The notes below the pieces were generated by a model, which was not told where the DNA came from, searched no databases, and saw only the letters and a list, made by a program, of their open reading frames with translations. This document shows, one piece after another, positions 12,734 to 26,000 of a DNA stretch of 64,000 nucleotides (positions are counted from its first letter, which is position 1; each line of letters starts with the position of its first letter). The stretch covers positions 2,241,001-2,305,000 of the forward strand of contig NC_092578.1 in NCBI RefSeq assembly GCF_037975245.1, in the 5' to 3' direction. Origin of the DNA: Apostichopus japonicus (taxonomy: Eukaryota > Echinodermata > Holothuroidea > Aspidochirotida > Stichopodidae). A program made the position numbers and the translations under genes.

Positions 12734-14050
12734 CTGCCTGAACAGGAACGATATTGAATACATGCTGCACATACAGCATAGATTGTACAATCGTTGGTAT
12801 CCTGCCAAGACAGCAACTTCAAGAGCAACGCTAAATGCAAATTAGACGATTCAAGAGGAAGTTAATATATTAAGTAATTGTATATACGGTGTCGCTCCAG
12901 GTTGAAGCGTCCTGCAAGTATCTTTTTCAGCCCATATCTTTATAAATTATATAACAAAGATATATAGAGCCTATTGCTCTATTGTGTAACTGTAATGTAA
13001 CTGTAAGGCTAGACTACTGTAGGCCTGATCATGTCGTACAATACTACTTTCTTCTGTATGGTAATCGGTTCAGCGAATGCAGCCTAACGCAACCGCAGAG
13101 GAAAGCAATATCCAAAATGGTTTGGGGGGGGGGGGGTGTATCCACTACCATTGGATGAAAGACAGATACGAAAGCTCAACACCAAATCTCATCGCCTCAA
13201 CTGGAATTCCTATAGGGCCTATAACTCAAAAACTAACAAGATTGAATAATAGTACTTTACTAATACTAGGCCTAGCCTAGTTAAGTTATTGCTCAGAAAT
13301 CAATCCTTGATTTATTCTTTACACATAGGTTAGTCCTATATATTGTTGATGAATACTCCAGCATAACTTCTTATCATCAGTACGTCAGTTAACCTAGTCA
13401 CTGATTTATTGCTGATGATGTACTATTAATTATAGTGAGGTCTCTGGGTGTGTTCCATCTTGTTTTATGAGGTTTTTGCATAATGTCTAGAGCACATGCA
13501 GAAGGAAATGAAGAATGGAAAATATACACTGTTAAGTGCTCCTCAGAGGCCACTTTGGTTCAACATAGTTTGACATTTTTGAGAACGTGAAAATCTCGTC
13601 AAAGACGGATTAAAACTCTTTGGGGTTGTATGTATACCTCTTCCATGGTGGGTGCAGAAAACCTATTATTTTTTTTGTGTGACTTTAAAGTTACATATGT
13701 TCCATAGAAATCAAAATTTTGCAATGTTGTGGATAACATAACCCAGGAAAGTTCATTTTAATCAAATCCTATACTTGAATTGTTACATTCTTTTTAACAG
13801 TCATTTTTGGCACTTAACGTTCCTTGACATTCTGTGGAGGTTTAATTATTTTAAGTTCAACTCAGTCTATCTAAAGAGTCAATTTGCTGGAGTATAACTG
13901 ACCCTGATGATACATGTACAGGCAATATGTGAAAGAAACTGAGACATTTGCACAAATTTCTTTGCAGTGTTCATGTAAGTTCTAACGGATTGCTTTGTAA
14001 CGAATGCTGAGAAGGGTGCATTGAGATTCATTTGAAGAAACCCTTGAGGG

Positions 14051-17000
14051 ATGGGTAAGAAGAGCAAACGAGATTCTGGTAGGTATATAGGTTAGAGCTG
14101 TCATCCACCCATCTGTAAAATACTATTTTTATTTCTGTTTTCTGTTACCAGTTGAAAGAAGATAAATTGCACTAATTATTAATGTCAAGAAATGTAAGAA
14201 ATGAATATTAAAACAGACCTGTTGTAAATTAGCATCAAACAAATATACTATAAAATTAAAAAAATATTCAAGGGTTTGGATTTAGGTTTTATTTTACCGC
14301 CAAAATTGAAAGGACCGCATATGAATGTGATTTCAAGTAAACATTTCTCCATGGCAATCCAATGGGAAATTCCAGCCACTGCCAAAATTAACAGAGGGCG
14401 CTATTATATTGGTCCTAACCTCGACAAGCTTCAGTCGCTGAATGCAAATCATGACGGTACCATGAGTTGATCACTAGCAGTATATAGACAATTCGATTGT
14501 AGTTATTGAAGAATAGGTCTTATGAAATATTTTCAAAGTTGGAAGTCATACTAATTGTTTTAAGCTTGTGTTTTCTAGAGCACAAGTGGAACCTTGGATT
14601 AGTCAATCACCCAGTGTCTCTGCATACAATTTCACCCAGCGTGTTCGCAGCTTTTGAGCACTGTCATGCGTTGTGTGTTTCTTTGATTCAGAGATCTGTT
14701 ATCAGAATAGATCCCATGCATTAAATTAGGCCGGATATGACATTGCGCCCTCTATTAGGAATGCGGTTGAGGGACGTAGCTTTTAATTTTATTTGATGAA
14801 CCTTGAACTGTGCATTCTACGTAAAAAAGGAAGCAACTCATTAAACGGGTGCGGGAACCATTTGATGGAAACCACTTTATAATTTCTGATTTATACCGTT
14901 TCTTTGTGGTTCAGAACGAACAGCAATACTATTTTAAAGGATTTTATCTTTCTAAATCTAGAATCAAGCAGTCGGAAATCTAAGAAAGCAAAGTACCAGG
15001 CTGAGGAGGATGTGGATGTGGATGTAAACAGTCAAAGCAGTTCAGTGACCAAAGATGGTGAGAGGAACTTCAATCCTTCAGTTTTTAATTCCAATTATTC
15101 TTTTGGCATCTTCACCAAGCAGTAAATTCAGAATATCAAAACATCCCACTTCTTAAGAAATGTTCTTGTTATTGAAGGATGTATGCAAAGGAATGTGTAC
15201 TTTTGTTCATGGAAATGCATTTTCATTTGGATATACCCATACGTTTATGACTAAATATGGTAATAAAGGTATTCAGAACAAGGAAGTTATGCATTCCAAA
15301 TGAATTAAAATTCAATGTATGCATTCAACTTAGCTGAGGGGGTTTGTAATGTGTTAAAATTGATGCTTTAATTGAAAGAAGCATTTTCATCTCCATTTAA
15401 GGGTGAACTTGTCTGAGTGTGTTTAATGTTTTGTGAATATCAAAATATTAAAAACTTGCAGCCATTCTCATCAAATGTAATTAAAGTGTCTGTAGAACAT
15501 GGATTAGCTGTAGTTTCAGACTGATTGATTGATTAATTGATTATTTGTGTGTATTCCAGGATCAGACATACCAGCCAGCGCCACTCGTCAAGTTGATGAG
15601 GAGGAAACAGTGGAAGATGAATTTGGTGCTAAAGACTACAGAGCTCAGATGGAGTTAAAGCCTGATCACAGTGCCAGACCCCTGTGGCTGGTAGGATAAT
15701 TTGACATAAAACAAATTTTTTCACTTTCTCTCCCACCTCCTCTCCCACCTCCTCTCCCACCTCCTCTCCCACCTCCTCTCCCACCGACCAAACCCTGACG
15801 AACACCTCCCCTTCCATCCCTCTCCCATAACATCCACCTCCTTCTCACCTCTGCCTCCACCTTCTTACCTCCCTCTCCGTCCCTTTAGAAATGTTCTTGT
15901 GAATGTACCAAACAGTTCTGTCTAGTTTTAGTACCCCTCCTTTACTGGTTCACACAAGAAAAGAAAAAAACATAATTAAATATAATTAATATGGGAGCTC
16001 AAAAAGACGATGTTCTTTCATACAGTAAAAGGGCAGCTTCATTTTATTACATCTTATTACATCATTGAGTTCAATTTTTCGTATCAATTACAAGTTTTCA
16101 TCTCTTAGATGTTCTTTTTCTGTCCCATTCTAGGCTCCCGATGGTCATATATTTTTAGAGTCCTACTCTCCTGTATACAAACATGCCCATGACTTTCTCA
16201 TCGCCATCGCCGAGCCAGTCTGCAGACCGGAACATATTCATGAATATAAGTAAGGACACAGATTTACCAGCTTAGGTTTCTAATTTGATCTAATCTGATG
16301 TTAATCTGATCGGTAATGATCTGTTCATAACATAGAGGTGTGCCACCTGTGGTGTTTTTGAAGCCAGTATCAGGACCTTACTTTATTTTGATATGTTTGA
16401 ACAGAGGTTACAGAGAAGAATGTCCATAATAGCCAAAATATTTGTACTAAATTCACCCTTTGTAGAATTTAACTGACATAGCCCTATGAGGGGCATTTAA
16501 ATTTTATTATTTACCAATATTATTATTGCATAGAATTTACAAATGTTATCAAATCTCAGTTAATATTATCACAATAATTACAAGACTCAACTCTCCATGA
16601 ATTGCCTCTGAAGAAAGATAGCTTCATCTACGTGTGTCTACATGCAAAGTCGGCACTACCAGGACAAAACTATCATTTGTCTTAATGAAGTTCATAAAAA
16701 TATCCATCAAATTAGATGCCTGACATCAGAAGAGTTTATAATATTTCATAGTACAACTAAGCTTTGCTGAAGATTTCGTTCTGACCAATGTTCAATGTGA
16801 GAGAGAGAGCAGACAGGGGAAGTGTTGAATAACTTTATGAAAGCTTCTTTGTTCATTATTATCTTGGTAGATTGTCAGCTTATTCTCTGTATGCTGCGGT
16901 ATCAGTTGGTTTACAAACTGGTGACATCATTGAATATTTGAGAAGATTGAGCAAGACCTCGATACCTGAGGGTATCATAGAATTCATAAAGGTAACTTAA

Positions 17001-20000
17001 TTGTTTAATTTCTAAACTGAAACAGTGGAAGGTAGTTTGGTTTTTGTCAGGGATGGGGGGGGGGGGTTGAGACTGGAGGGGGACCCTGTTCTTTTGAGAC
17101 ATGAACATCACAAGCAAATGTCATTCTGAGAGATGAGGATATGTTCATCACGGATATGGGTAGCGTGGCATCTTTAGGAAGGGAAGCAGAGCGTGATGTG
17201 TTGGATGGTATATAGTTTGTGGTGGAGTATCTACCCTCAAGCCTGGGAGGAAAAGGATGGGATGTGTGGGATGGTATAAATAGTTTGTGGTGGAGTTACT
17301 CTCAAGCCTGGAAGGAAAAGGATGGGATGTGTTGGATGGTATATATAGTTTGTGGTGAAGTGTACCCTCAAGCCTAGGAGGAAAAGGATGGGTTGTGTTG
17401 GATGGTATATATAGTTTGTGGTGGAGTGTACCCTCAAGTCTGGAGGAATAGGATGGGATGTGTGTGAAAACCTTGTAATTATACCACCTTTCTAGATATT
17501 TATCATTTGGATATATATATTTGCTGTTCCTGATTTTGTGTTGATAGTTTTACTTGGTTTCCATCGTTTGATATGCAAAGATACCGTATAACCTATACAG
17601 AGTACCGTCCCCTTGTCTCTTGGATTTGTTATGAAGCTGCCCATTATACCACATAGCTTCCAATGGTGGTTTGCCTATATATATATATAGTACCAATTAC
17701 TTCCAGCCACCCACAGAAATGCTATTACTTCTCCTACTTTGTCAATTTATCTCGTCAGTGATGAAGATGTAGCTGACCAAGAAATAATAATTTTAAGTGA
17801 ACTCATTGTGTTTTTTGGACAGAAATGAAAGGCCACTTGCATTTTGTTTTTTTTCCAGTTAATTATCTTCAATTATGATTTCTTACAGCTCTGTACACTC
17901 AGCTATGGAAAAGTGAAGTTGGTGCTCAAACACAATCGCTACTTTGTGGAGAGTAAATTTCCAGTGAGTAAAATCTTTATCTGCCGCTGAAATTGACCTA
18001 TATTACAAAATTTGCAACAAAATGACAAACAGCCTAAACAAATATGATTTATCAGTACACCATCTACATACATAACAGAAAGGCTTTCTTTGGGGGGGGG
18101 GGGGGTAGAGTGTAAGGTGTTTAATTTCGCAATAAAATCTAGATCAAGTGAGAATTAAGAGTGGCCTGGTCGAAGAATATATATATATATATATATATAT
18201 TTATTTATTATTTTTAGTCCTTATAGTCCATTTTTCTTTTTAACATTTCCATTTTTCCAATTTATTTTCCACCTTTTTTGCAACTTTTCATTTGTGCTTT
18301 AACTTTCAGGACGTACTTCAAATCATGCTGAAGGATCCTGTTGTTCAGCAGTGCAGGCTGAGGTCAGAGGTCACAGATGAAAATGATGCTGAACTGCTGG
18401 TCTCAAATTTAAAGAAAGAAACTGCTCTAAAGGTGAGAATATTGACCACAGCTTGGCTGCCAATGGTTTCTCTTGTATCATTCAGTTAAGGAGTTGTGCT
18501 AAACATTTGAGGTAACCCTGTCAAGATCATACGGTTACTATCTCGATGGAAGAGGATGGAAGAGGACTGGGGTTACGAGGGGATTTGTTGAATTGTTTGG
18601 CTTTTGTGCTGAGGGTTGTTTGTCTTATTATTCAGTTCTGTTATAATAGTTGTATGAGGTGCCAGACAATCTGACACTCCCATAAAAGTAGGTCATGTCC
18701 TTAAAGTTCAAGACTTCAAGTCAAAGTAATTCTCAAGTATTTCTAAAGTTGAGGCATGTTTGTATAAGTTGTGTGATTGTTGTCTGACAATAATTTTAGG
18801 GCTATTATTGTCCATCCTAGTGTTTTATGTCCCAATAATTACAGAAAACAGATTCTTGATATTGTTTTTGGAGGTATGAAAGTTGATACAGTCCTGTTTA
18901 ACTACCACCTGCTGTAGAACTCAAAATTTAGCTACCTCTATTTATGGGCCCTGACATCTTGTGGTGGACTAGTCCATTGTTTGTGGGTAAATCAAACTAA
19001 TCAAAATAAAATTATATAAATAAATGAACAACATAATCAATATAAAGTCACAACATAAATTACATAATTTAGAAGCTAATAAGAGAAACAAACTTTGTAG
19101 TAAATACTTTTCATATCTTTCTTGTTCTGTAGTAAATGAAAAGAAGGAAGCATCACTTTGTCAATTTGGTCGGATGTTTAAATAAATATGATCCACGTGG
19201 TATGTTCAAATCATTTGTGTGAGTTATATGTGCATAACTCTATGTATTTCATTTAACCAAAATTTGTCACCACAAGTTTCTTCAAAATGCTTTCATATTT
19301 TTTGTGTGCACAAATCTTCTGTTTCTCTGCATCAGCTAAACAAACCCACAACGGATGCAGCAAGTGCTTCCTCGTCTCAGGGACAGGAAGGAGAAGAAAT
19401 TGCTGTTAAAGAAGAAGAAGAAATCCCATCTGACATTTATGCTTACTACGAGAAAATCGATAAGGAAGAAGAAGAAGGAGAAGAAACAGAGGTGGTGTCC
19501 TTTGAAGTTAAGCAAGAGAAAATTGAAATATTACAGAAAAGGTAGTTATTAACATTTTGGTTATTTCTCATAAGAACCATAATAATAAAAAGTTAATTAA
19601 ATTATTTTTTTTAAATTTAAAAAAAAAATTTTTATGCACTTTCCTACCTTTGTTATACAGGACTTTTTTTCATGGATTTATCAGTCCTGTCTTTAAGTAT
19701 TCAATAAAACATTTGTTTACACTTCATATTTACATATATTTTCTCTACAACAGGAAGAGACTATAAGTTGGAGAAAAATAAAGAAGAGAGGTTTTTCATG
19801 ATTGAGTTAGCACAACACATATGTCATAGCTGTGTACTAAAAACACCCCAGTTGAAATATGTTGCTGTAGAGTATGATACAAGAAAGGCCCTCCTTAGTC
19901 AAATTAATGATTGGTTTCATCTTCCCCATCACTGTGGGACTAAGCAGATAATTATTTCAGAAAATATTTGTATTTGTAAATTTCTTAAAGCAACTTTATT

Positions 20001-23000
20001 GCAGTAAGACAACAAGTTTACCAAGTCTCAAAACAATGAACCGATCAAACTTGTTTTGTTTTGTCAGTAAACTTTATCCTCTTTATCCAGTATTTGACTT
20101 TTCATACATTTCTCCTTTAAAAATATATTTCATGTTTTTTACCCTGGGGTCACTGGTTCAAACCCCATTATTTGCTATTTTCAAGTTTATTTTAAATAAT
20201 TTCCTAGTCAGTCTCCATTGTTCAGTTATTTTCTTCTCTTTTGCTTACAGATGTATTGAATTGGAATACCCTCTTCTAGCAGAATATGACTTCAGAAATG
20301 ACACTCATAATCCTGATTTAAAGTAAGTAAAATCTATCAATATTCTCTGTAGGAAACTATTGCTAAATAGTTTTATCTGTCAAATATTTGCCTTTATATG
20401 AGACTGCAGTTGAAGCATCATGACCATGCAAGATGGGACAAACTTCATCTCTTTTAAGTGTGAACCAAGCGAAACAAATGTTAAAAAAAAATCATCCAAA
20501 CAATTTTCATATTTTTCTTTTCTTACCTCTGAATCTACCTATTGACTGTCAGTAATGAATCGATCAGTCTTGTCACGTCTTTGCTGTGTTACTAGTATTT
20601 TGTTTTCTTCTCCGCAGCATCGACCTGAAACCTACAACAATGCTGAGACCTTACCAAGAGAAGAGCCTCAGGAAGATGTTTGGAAATGGACGTGCAAGAT
20701 CTGGAGTCATAGTACTCCCTTGTGGTAAAACACTTTTATAGCAATAAGAAATACCTCACAGTGTAAAGCTAATACAGATTTTTGGCACGTTTTTAGGCAC
20801 TGTGTCAAAAGTCTGACCACTGAGGGGGCTGCAGCAGCACTGCAGCCAGGCTGCGTTAGGATTTTAATAAGCTAATGTGCTCCCTAGTTTCATAGAATAG
20901 GCTTTGTTGGTCTGCAGAGAGGGTTTCTGTTGTTTGATTTATTGATTCAGCCTTGCTGCAAAGAATCTTGCAGCTACTGCAGCTTTTCTTGCATAAAGTG
21001 AATCTGGTAGGATGTGTTTTTTATTTTATTTTTATTTTGGTAGTGGAATGCAACCAGCTGCATCTGTACTTTGCATTTGTTTAAATAATAGTTAAAGTCA
21101 TGCACACTGTCTGTCTTAGTTTGGCAGGTGTAGAGAATGGATAATAATAACAATTAACTCTGAAAGGTTATGCTTGGCATTTATTAAATCTTGTTTTGCA
21201 TCTATGTGATACTCAACTTTATTTCCGAGAACATCATTTGAACCTGACTTGTGAATTTAGAGACTCATGTCTGTGCTGTTTAACTTTTGCTACTCTTGTG
21301 GAAGCTGATAAAGAGATTTTTTCCTTCATTTTACAGGTGCTGGAAAGACATTGGTGGGCGTCACAGCAGCTTGCACAGTTCGGAAGCGTTGCTTGGTGTT
21401 GTGCACCTCAGGCGTAGCTGTTGAACAGTGGCGGTCTCAGTTTAAACTCTGGTCCACCATAGATGAGTCTATGATATGTCGGTTTACATCAGATGCTAAA
21501 GACAAACCTAAAGGTAAACTTATCATGTTGTTTCTTCACATTGGACATGTTGGACACATTAAACATTGAGTGTACTCAATGACAGTAGTTTCCTTGTGTT
21601 CACATTGGACAGTGAGTGTACTCAATGAAAGTAGTTTCCTTGTGTTCACATTGGACATTGAGTGTACTCAGTGAATGGAGTTTCCTTGTGTTCACATTGG
21701 AGAGAGAATTTACTGGTCTCTTTTTTACCTTTTAGGTGCCTCTGTATGTATTAGTACTTACTCCATGGTAGCCCACTCAACTAAGAGATCATGGGAGGCA
21801 GATCAAGTGATGCAGTGGTTGCAGAACCAAGAGTGGGGTTTGATGCTCTTAGATGGTAAGTATCAAGTGAGGATGAATAAAGATACAGCAGAGTTTGGTT
21901 TTAGGATTGAAATAAAGATAATGGAATCACTCAAATTTTGAACTCCGTTTTTATAATCTTCATACTTTTTTAAAACCATTTCATGTTCTATTTGTATTGC
22001 CCAACACTAAGACCCAATATTTCCCCCATTTCACCTGCCATAACCAGAGGTGCATACCATCCCAGCAAAGCAGTTTCGAAGAGTTCTGACCGCTGTCCAA
22101 GCCCACTGCAAGCTGGGACTGACGGCTACCCTTGTCCGAGAAGATGACAAGATAGCTGACTTGAACTTCTTGATAGGGCCAAAGCTCTATGAAGCTAACT
22201 GGTTGGAGCTCTCTAACAATGGATTCATCGCCAGAGTGCAATGTGCTGAGGTCTGGTGTCCTATGACTCCAGAATTTTACCGGGAATATCTCAACCTAAC
22301 ATCTAGAAAGAGAATGGTAAATATTATTATAACCTCAATCAGTTTACACCCAGGTAACGGATGTCAGAATCACGGTATTAAATTAAGATATGAAATATAG
22401 GACCACTGTTTCAAAAACAATGCCATTATTACTTATTTTTTCTACACCCTAATTGCCACCATCTTTATTTCATTCCCGTCTGATTTTTCACCTCCGCCCA
22501 TTAGCTGATAGCATATTGGTAAATTTACAGTTCTTCCAGTAATCTTATGGTGCAACTTTAGTAGGTAAATAAAGATGTTCCTTTCTCCCCTCCCATCCCC
22601 CTGTCACCCTCCCCCTCTCACTTTTCCTTCCCTCCTCCACACACCCATCCCTCCATTCTGTCAGTTATATTGCAATGTATTGTTATTACGATTTATTTCT
22701 TTTCAGCTTCTTTATGTGATGAATCCAAACAAGTTCCGTGCTTGTCAGTTTCTGGTCCGATTTCATGAGCAGAGAAACGACAAAGTCATCGTTTTTTCCG
22801 ACAATGTGTTTGCGCTGAAGCACTATGCCACTGAGATGGGAAGGTGAGTAGCAATAGTGATACGGTCATGTGACATCTTATTGCTGATTAATGAGTTCAA
22901 CATATTCATTAGAAATAAATTTGCATAAATTTATTTTCATAAATTTATCCTTCACTTCTGAAGAACTGGTAGGATTCATGTCACTGGATGAATGTAAAAC

Positions 23001-26000
23001 AAAACGTCCAAGTTGCAGCTGTTTCATGAAAATAATGTGAATTATTTAGGCTTTTTTTTTTTACAAAATGTTTATTACATCCAAACAAATATATCACAGA
23101 TGATATTTCTTTTACGATTGACAACTTTTGTTGCCTTGAAGTTGGCAGTGGGTGAAGGGAGGAGTTAGTGGGGAGACTGAAATCATGTAAGTTACAACGT
23201 TTGGTTTCAAATCAAGTTTGTAAACATGACCGAGTGCCATCTTCGTATTTGGCATTTGTGTTCTCATTGCTTTGATAGTAGAGTCACTGCCTTTTAAAAG
23301 TTTCTAGATTTTCAGAATAATTTCTCTCTATGTGACTTTAGCCTGTCTCCTTGGTGAATTTTTGAAAATGTATTTGCTATGTGTGGTTTTGCTATTTTCT
23401 TCATCTTTTATTTATGTCAATCCAAATCATGCATTTCACCCTAGATGCTGTTGCACTTTTCATTTGAACAAATCTTATGAATGTTGCTTCCATTTCGACT
23501 ATAATGTATCATAAAGAAAATAATTTTTGTTTTTTTCAGACCTTACATCTATGGACCTACTAGTCAGGGTGAGAGAATGCAAATTCTGCAAAACTTCCAA
23601 CACAACCCAGCTATCAACACCATTTTCATCTCAAAGGTTAGGCCAACTGTACTTTTCAATACAACTCTCACTTTAGTCCTTGCATATAGGTTGAATTTCC
23701 ATTTCCCACTCCCTGCCTCTATTACAGAGTTTTGAATGAAACTGTTTCTGAGTGCTTCACTTGGAAAGGTATTTTCTCTCTTCAGTGTTGCTTTGTTACC
23801 AAAATTTAGATGGCCTATTGTGGAGTGTTGGGCAACATACATGACAAAATATCTTGCTTAATTCCTTAATTGATATTTGAAAGACAAGTCTTTTGCAGCT
23901 AATCATAATATAAAACTGCTGCAAGCCCTCTATCACTACTGTAAGCAATGTTGACAAAGTATTCCTTTTAACACTTTACACAGGTCGGAGACAACTCATT
24001 TGATCTTCCAGAGGCCAATGTTCTGATTCAGATATCATCTCATGGAGGTTCCAGACGTCAAGAAGCCCAGAGATTGGGTAGAATCCTTCGAGCAAAGAAA
24101 GGTAGACTTTGCCCATAGGCCATCGTCTGGTTACTCATCCATACTAGCCTGGTTACCCATTCATATTAGCTTGTTGTCGCATTCATATTAGCCTGGTTAC
24201 CTATCTATACTAGCCTGGTAACCCATCCATACTAGCCTGGTTACCCATTCATACTATCCTAGTTACCCATTCACATTAGCTTGGTGACCCATTCATATTA
24301 GCCTGGTTACCTATCTATACTAGCCTGGCTACTGATTCATATTAGCCTTGGTTACCCATCCCTACTAGCCTGGTTGAACATTCATATTAGCCTGGTTACC
24401 CATCCCTGATAGCCTGGTCATCCATCCATGCTGGCCTAGTTACCCATTCATACTATCCTAGTTACCCATTCATATTAGCTTTGGTGACCCATTCATATTA
24501 GCCTGGTTACCTATCTATACTAGCCTGGTAACCCATCCATACTAGCCTGGTTACCCATTCATACTATCCTAGTTACCCATTCATATAAGCTTGGTGACCC
24601 ATTTATATTAGCCTGGTTACCTATCTATACTAGCCTGGTAACCCATCCATACTAGCCTGGTTACCCATCCATACTATCCTAGTTACCCATTCATACTATC
24701 CAAGTTACCCATTCATATTAGCCTGGTTACCTATCTATACTAGCCTGGCTACCGGTTCATATTAGCCTTGGTTACCCATCCCTACTAGCCTGGTTGAACA
24801 TTCATATTAGCCTGGTTACCCATCCCTGATAGCCTGGTCATCCATCCATGCTGGCCTAGTTACCCATTCATACTATCCTAGTTACCCATTCATACTATCC
24901 TAGTTACCCATTCATATTAGCTTGGTGACCCATTCATATTAGCCTGGTTACCTATCTATACTAGCCTGGTCATCCATCCATGCTGGCCTAGTTACCCATT
25001 CATACTATCCTAGTTACCCATTCATATTAGCTTGGTGACCCATTCATATTAGCCTGGTTACCTATCTATACTAGCCTGGTAACCCATCCATACTAGCCTG
25101 GTTACCCATTCATACTATCCTAGTTACCCATTCATATAAGCTTGGTGACCCATTCATATTAGCCTGGTTACCTATCTATACTAGCCTGGCTACCGGTTCA
25201 TATTAGCCTTGGTTACCCATCCCTACTAGCCTGGTTGAACATTCATATTAGCCTGGTTAACCATTCCTGATAGCCTGGTCACCCATCCATGCTGGCCTGG
25301 TCATTCATACTCACGTACTACCCTGGTAACCCATCCATACTAGCCTGGTTACACATTTATTGTTATAGTAACCAAACATGTCCATCTTGTAGAAAGGGCA
25401 AGCAAAAGTAACCCAGAATGCTGTTCATCCACACTTATGACAGAAAGCTGTTGAAAATGACATAAGACACCATATCATGACTTCATGTTCAATTAATTGT
25501 TGAATTTCTACTTTTTTTTATATTTATATTTGTATTTTATGTCTTTCTTTAACAGGCGCTGCAGCTGAAGAATACAATGCCTTCTTTTATACTCTGGTAT
25601 CTCAAGACACACAAGAGATGTTTTATTCTCTCAAGAGACAGAGGTTCCTCGTAAATCAAGGTTACAGCTTTAAAGTCATCACAAAGTTAGCAGGCATGGA
25701 GGAGGTGGGTAGTTTCCTTTTATTTTTACTTTTAAAAAGCCAGATCAATCTTCTATATGAAATTGGAATTTGATAAGTTTACTAAAAACAGAGCAATCAA
25801 ATTTTCTTGCTGCTTGACAGTCAGCAGTCAACATAGTTGTGGATAAAAATCATTTTATTAAATGTAAAGGAATCTGACTACCTTTCATGAATAGGCTGAT
25901 CTGAAGTACTCTACCAAACAAGAACAACATCAGTTGCTACAGAGGGTTCTGGCAGCTAGTGAAACTGATGCAGAAGAGGAGAGAGTTGCTGGTGAACAGA

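Larger units (their letters stand above)
5732..14050. other. Presumed ARHGAP 3' UTR and intergenic region before ERCC3
   Basis: No conserved protein was recognised in either strand over 8.3 kb; the open frames are short and AT-biased. The proximal part is probably the ARHGAP 3' UTR, but I cannot place its poly(A) site (an AATAAA occurs at 8621-8626). It holds the 34-bp repeat at 5833, a GT/AT-rich simple repeat near 7698-7731, a 58-bp duplication at 9375 and a hairpin at 12687. The ERCC3 promoter should lie just before 14051; no TATA box stands out. Confidence 0.6.

Noticed and set aside
7324-14067. Assorted open frames of 60-100 codons between ARHGAP and ERCC3
   Set aside because: AT-biased, no recognised motifs, no splice partners; best seen as random.
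20145-20175. B-box-like GGTTCAAACCCC in an ERCC3 intron
   Set aside because: No A box at the right distance and no cloverleaf; chance or a fragment.
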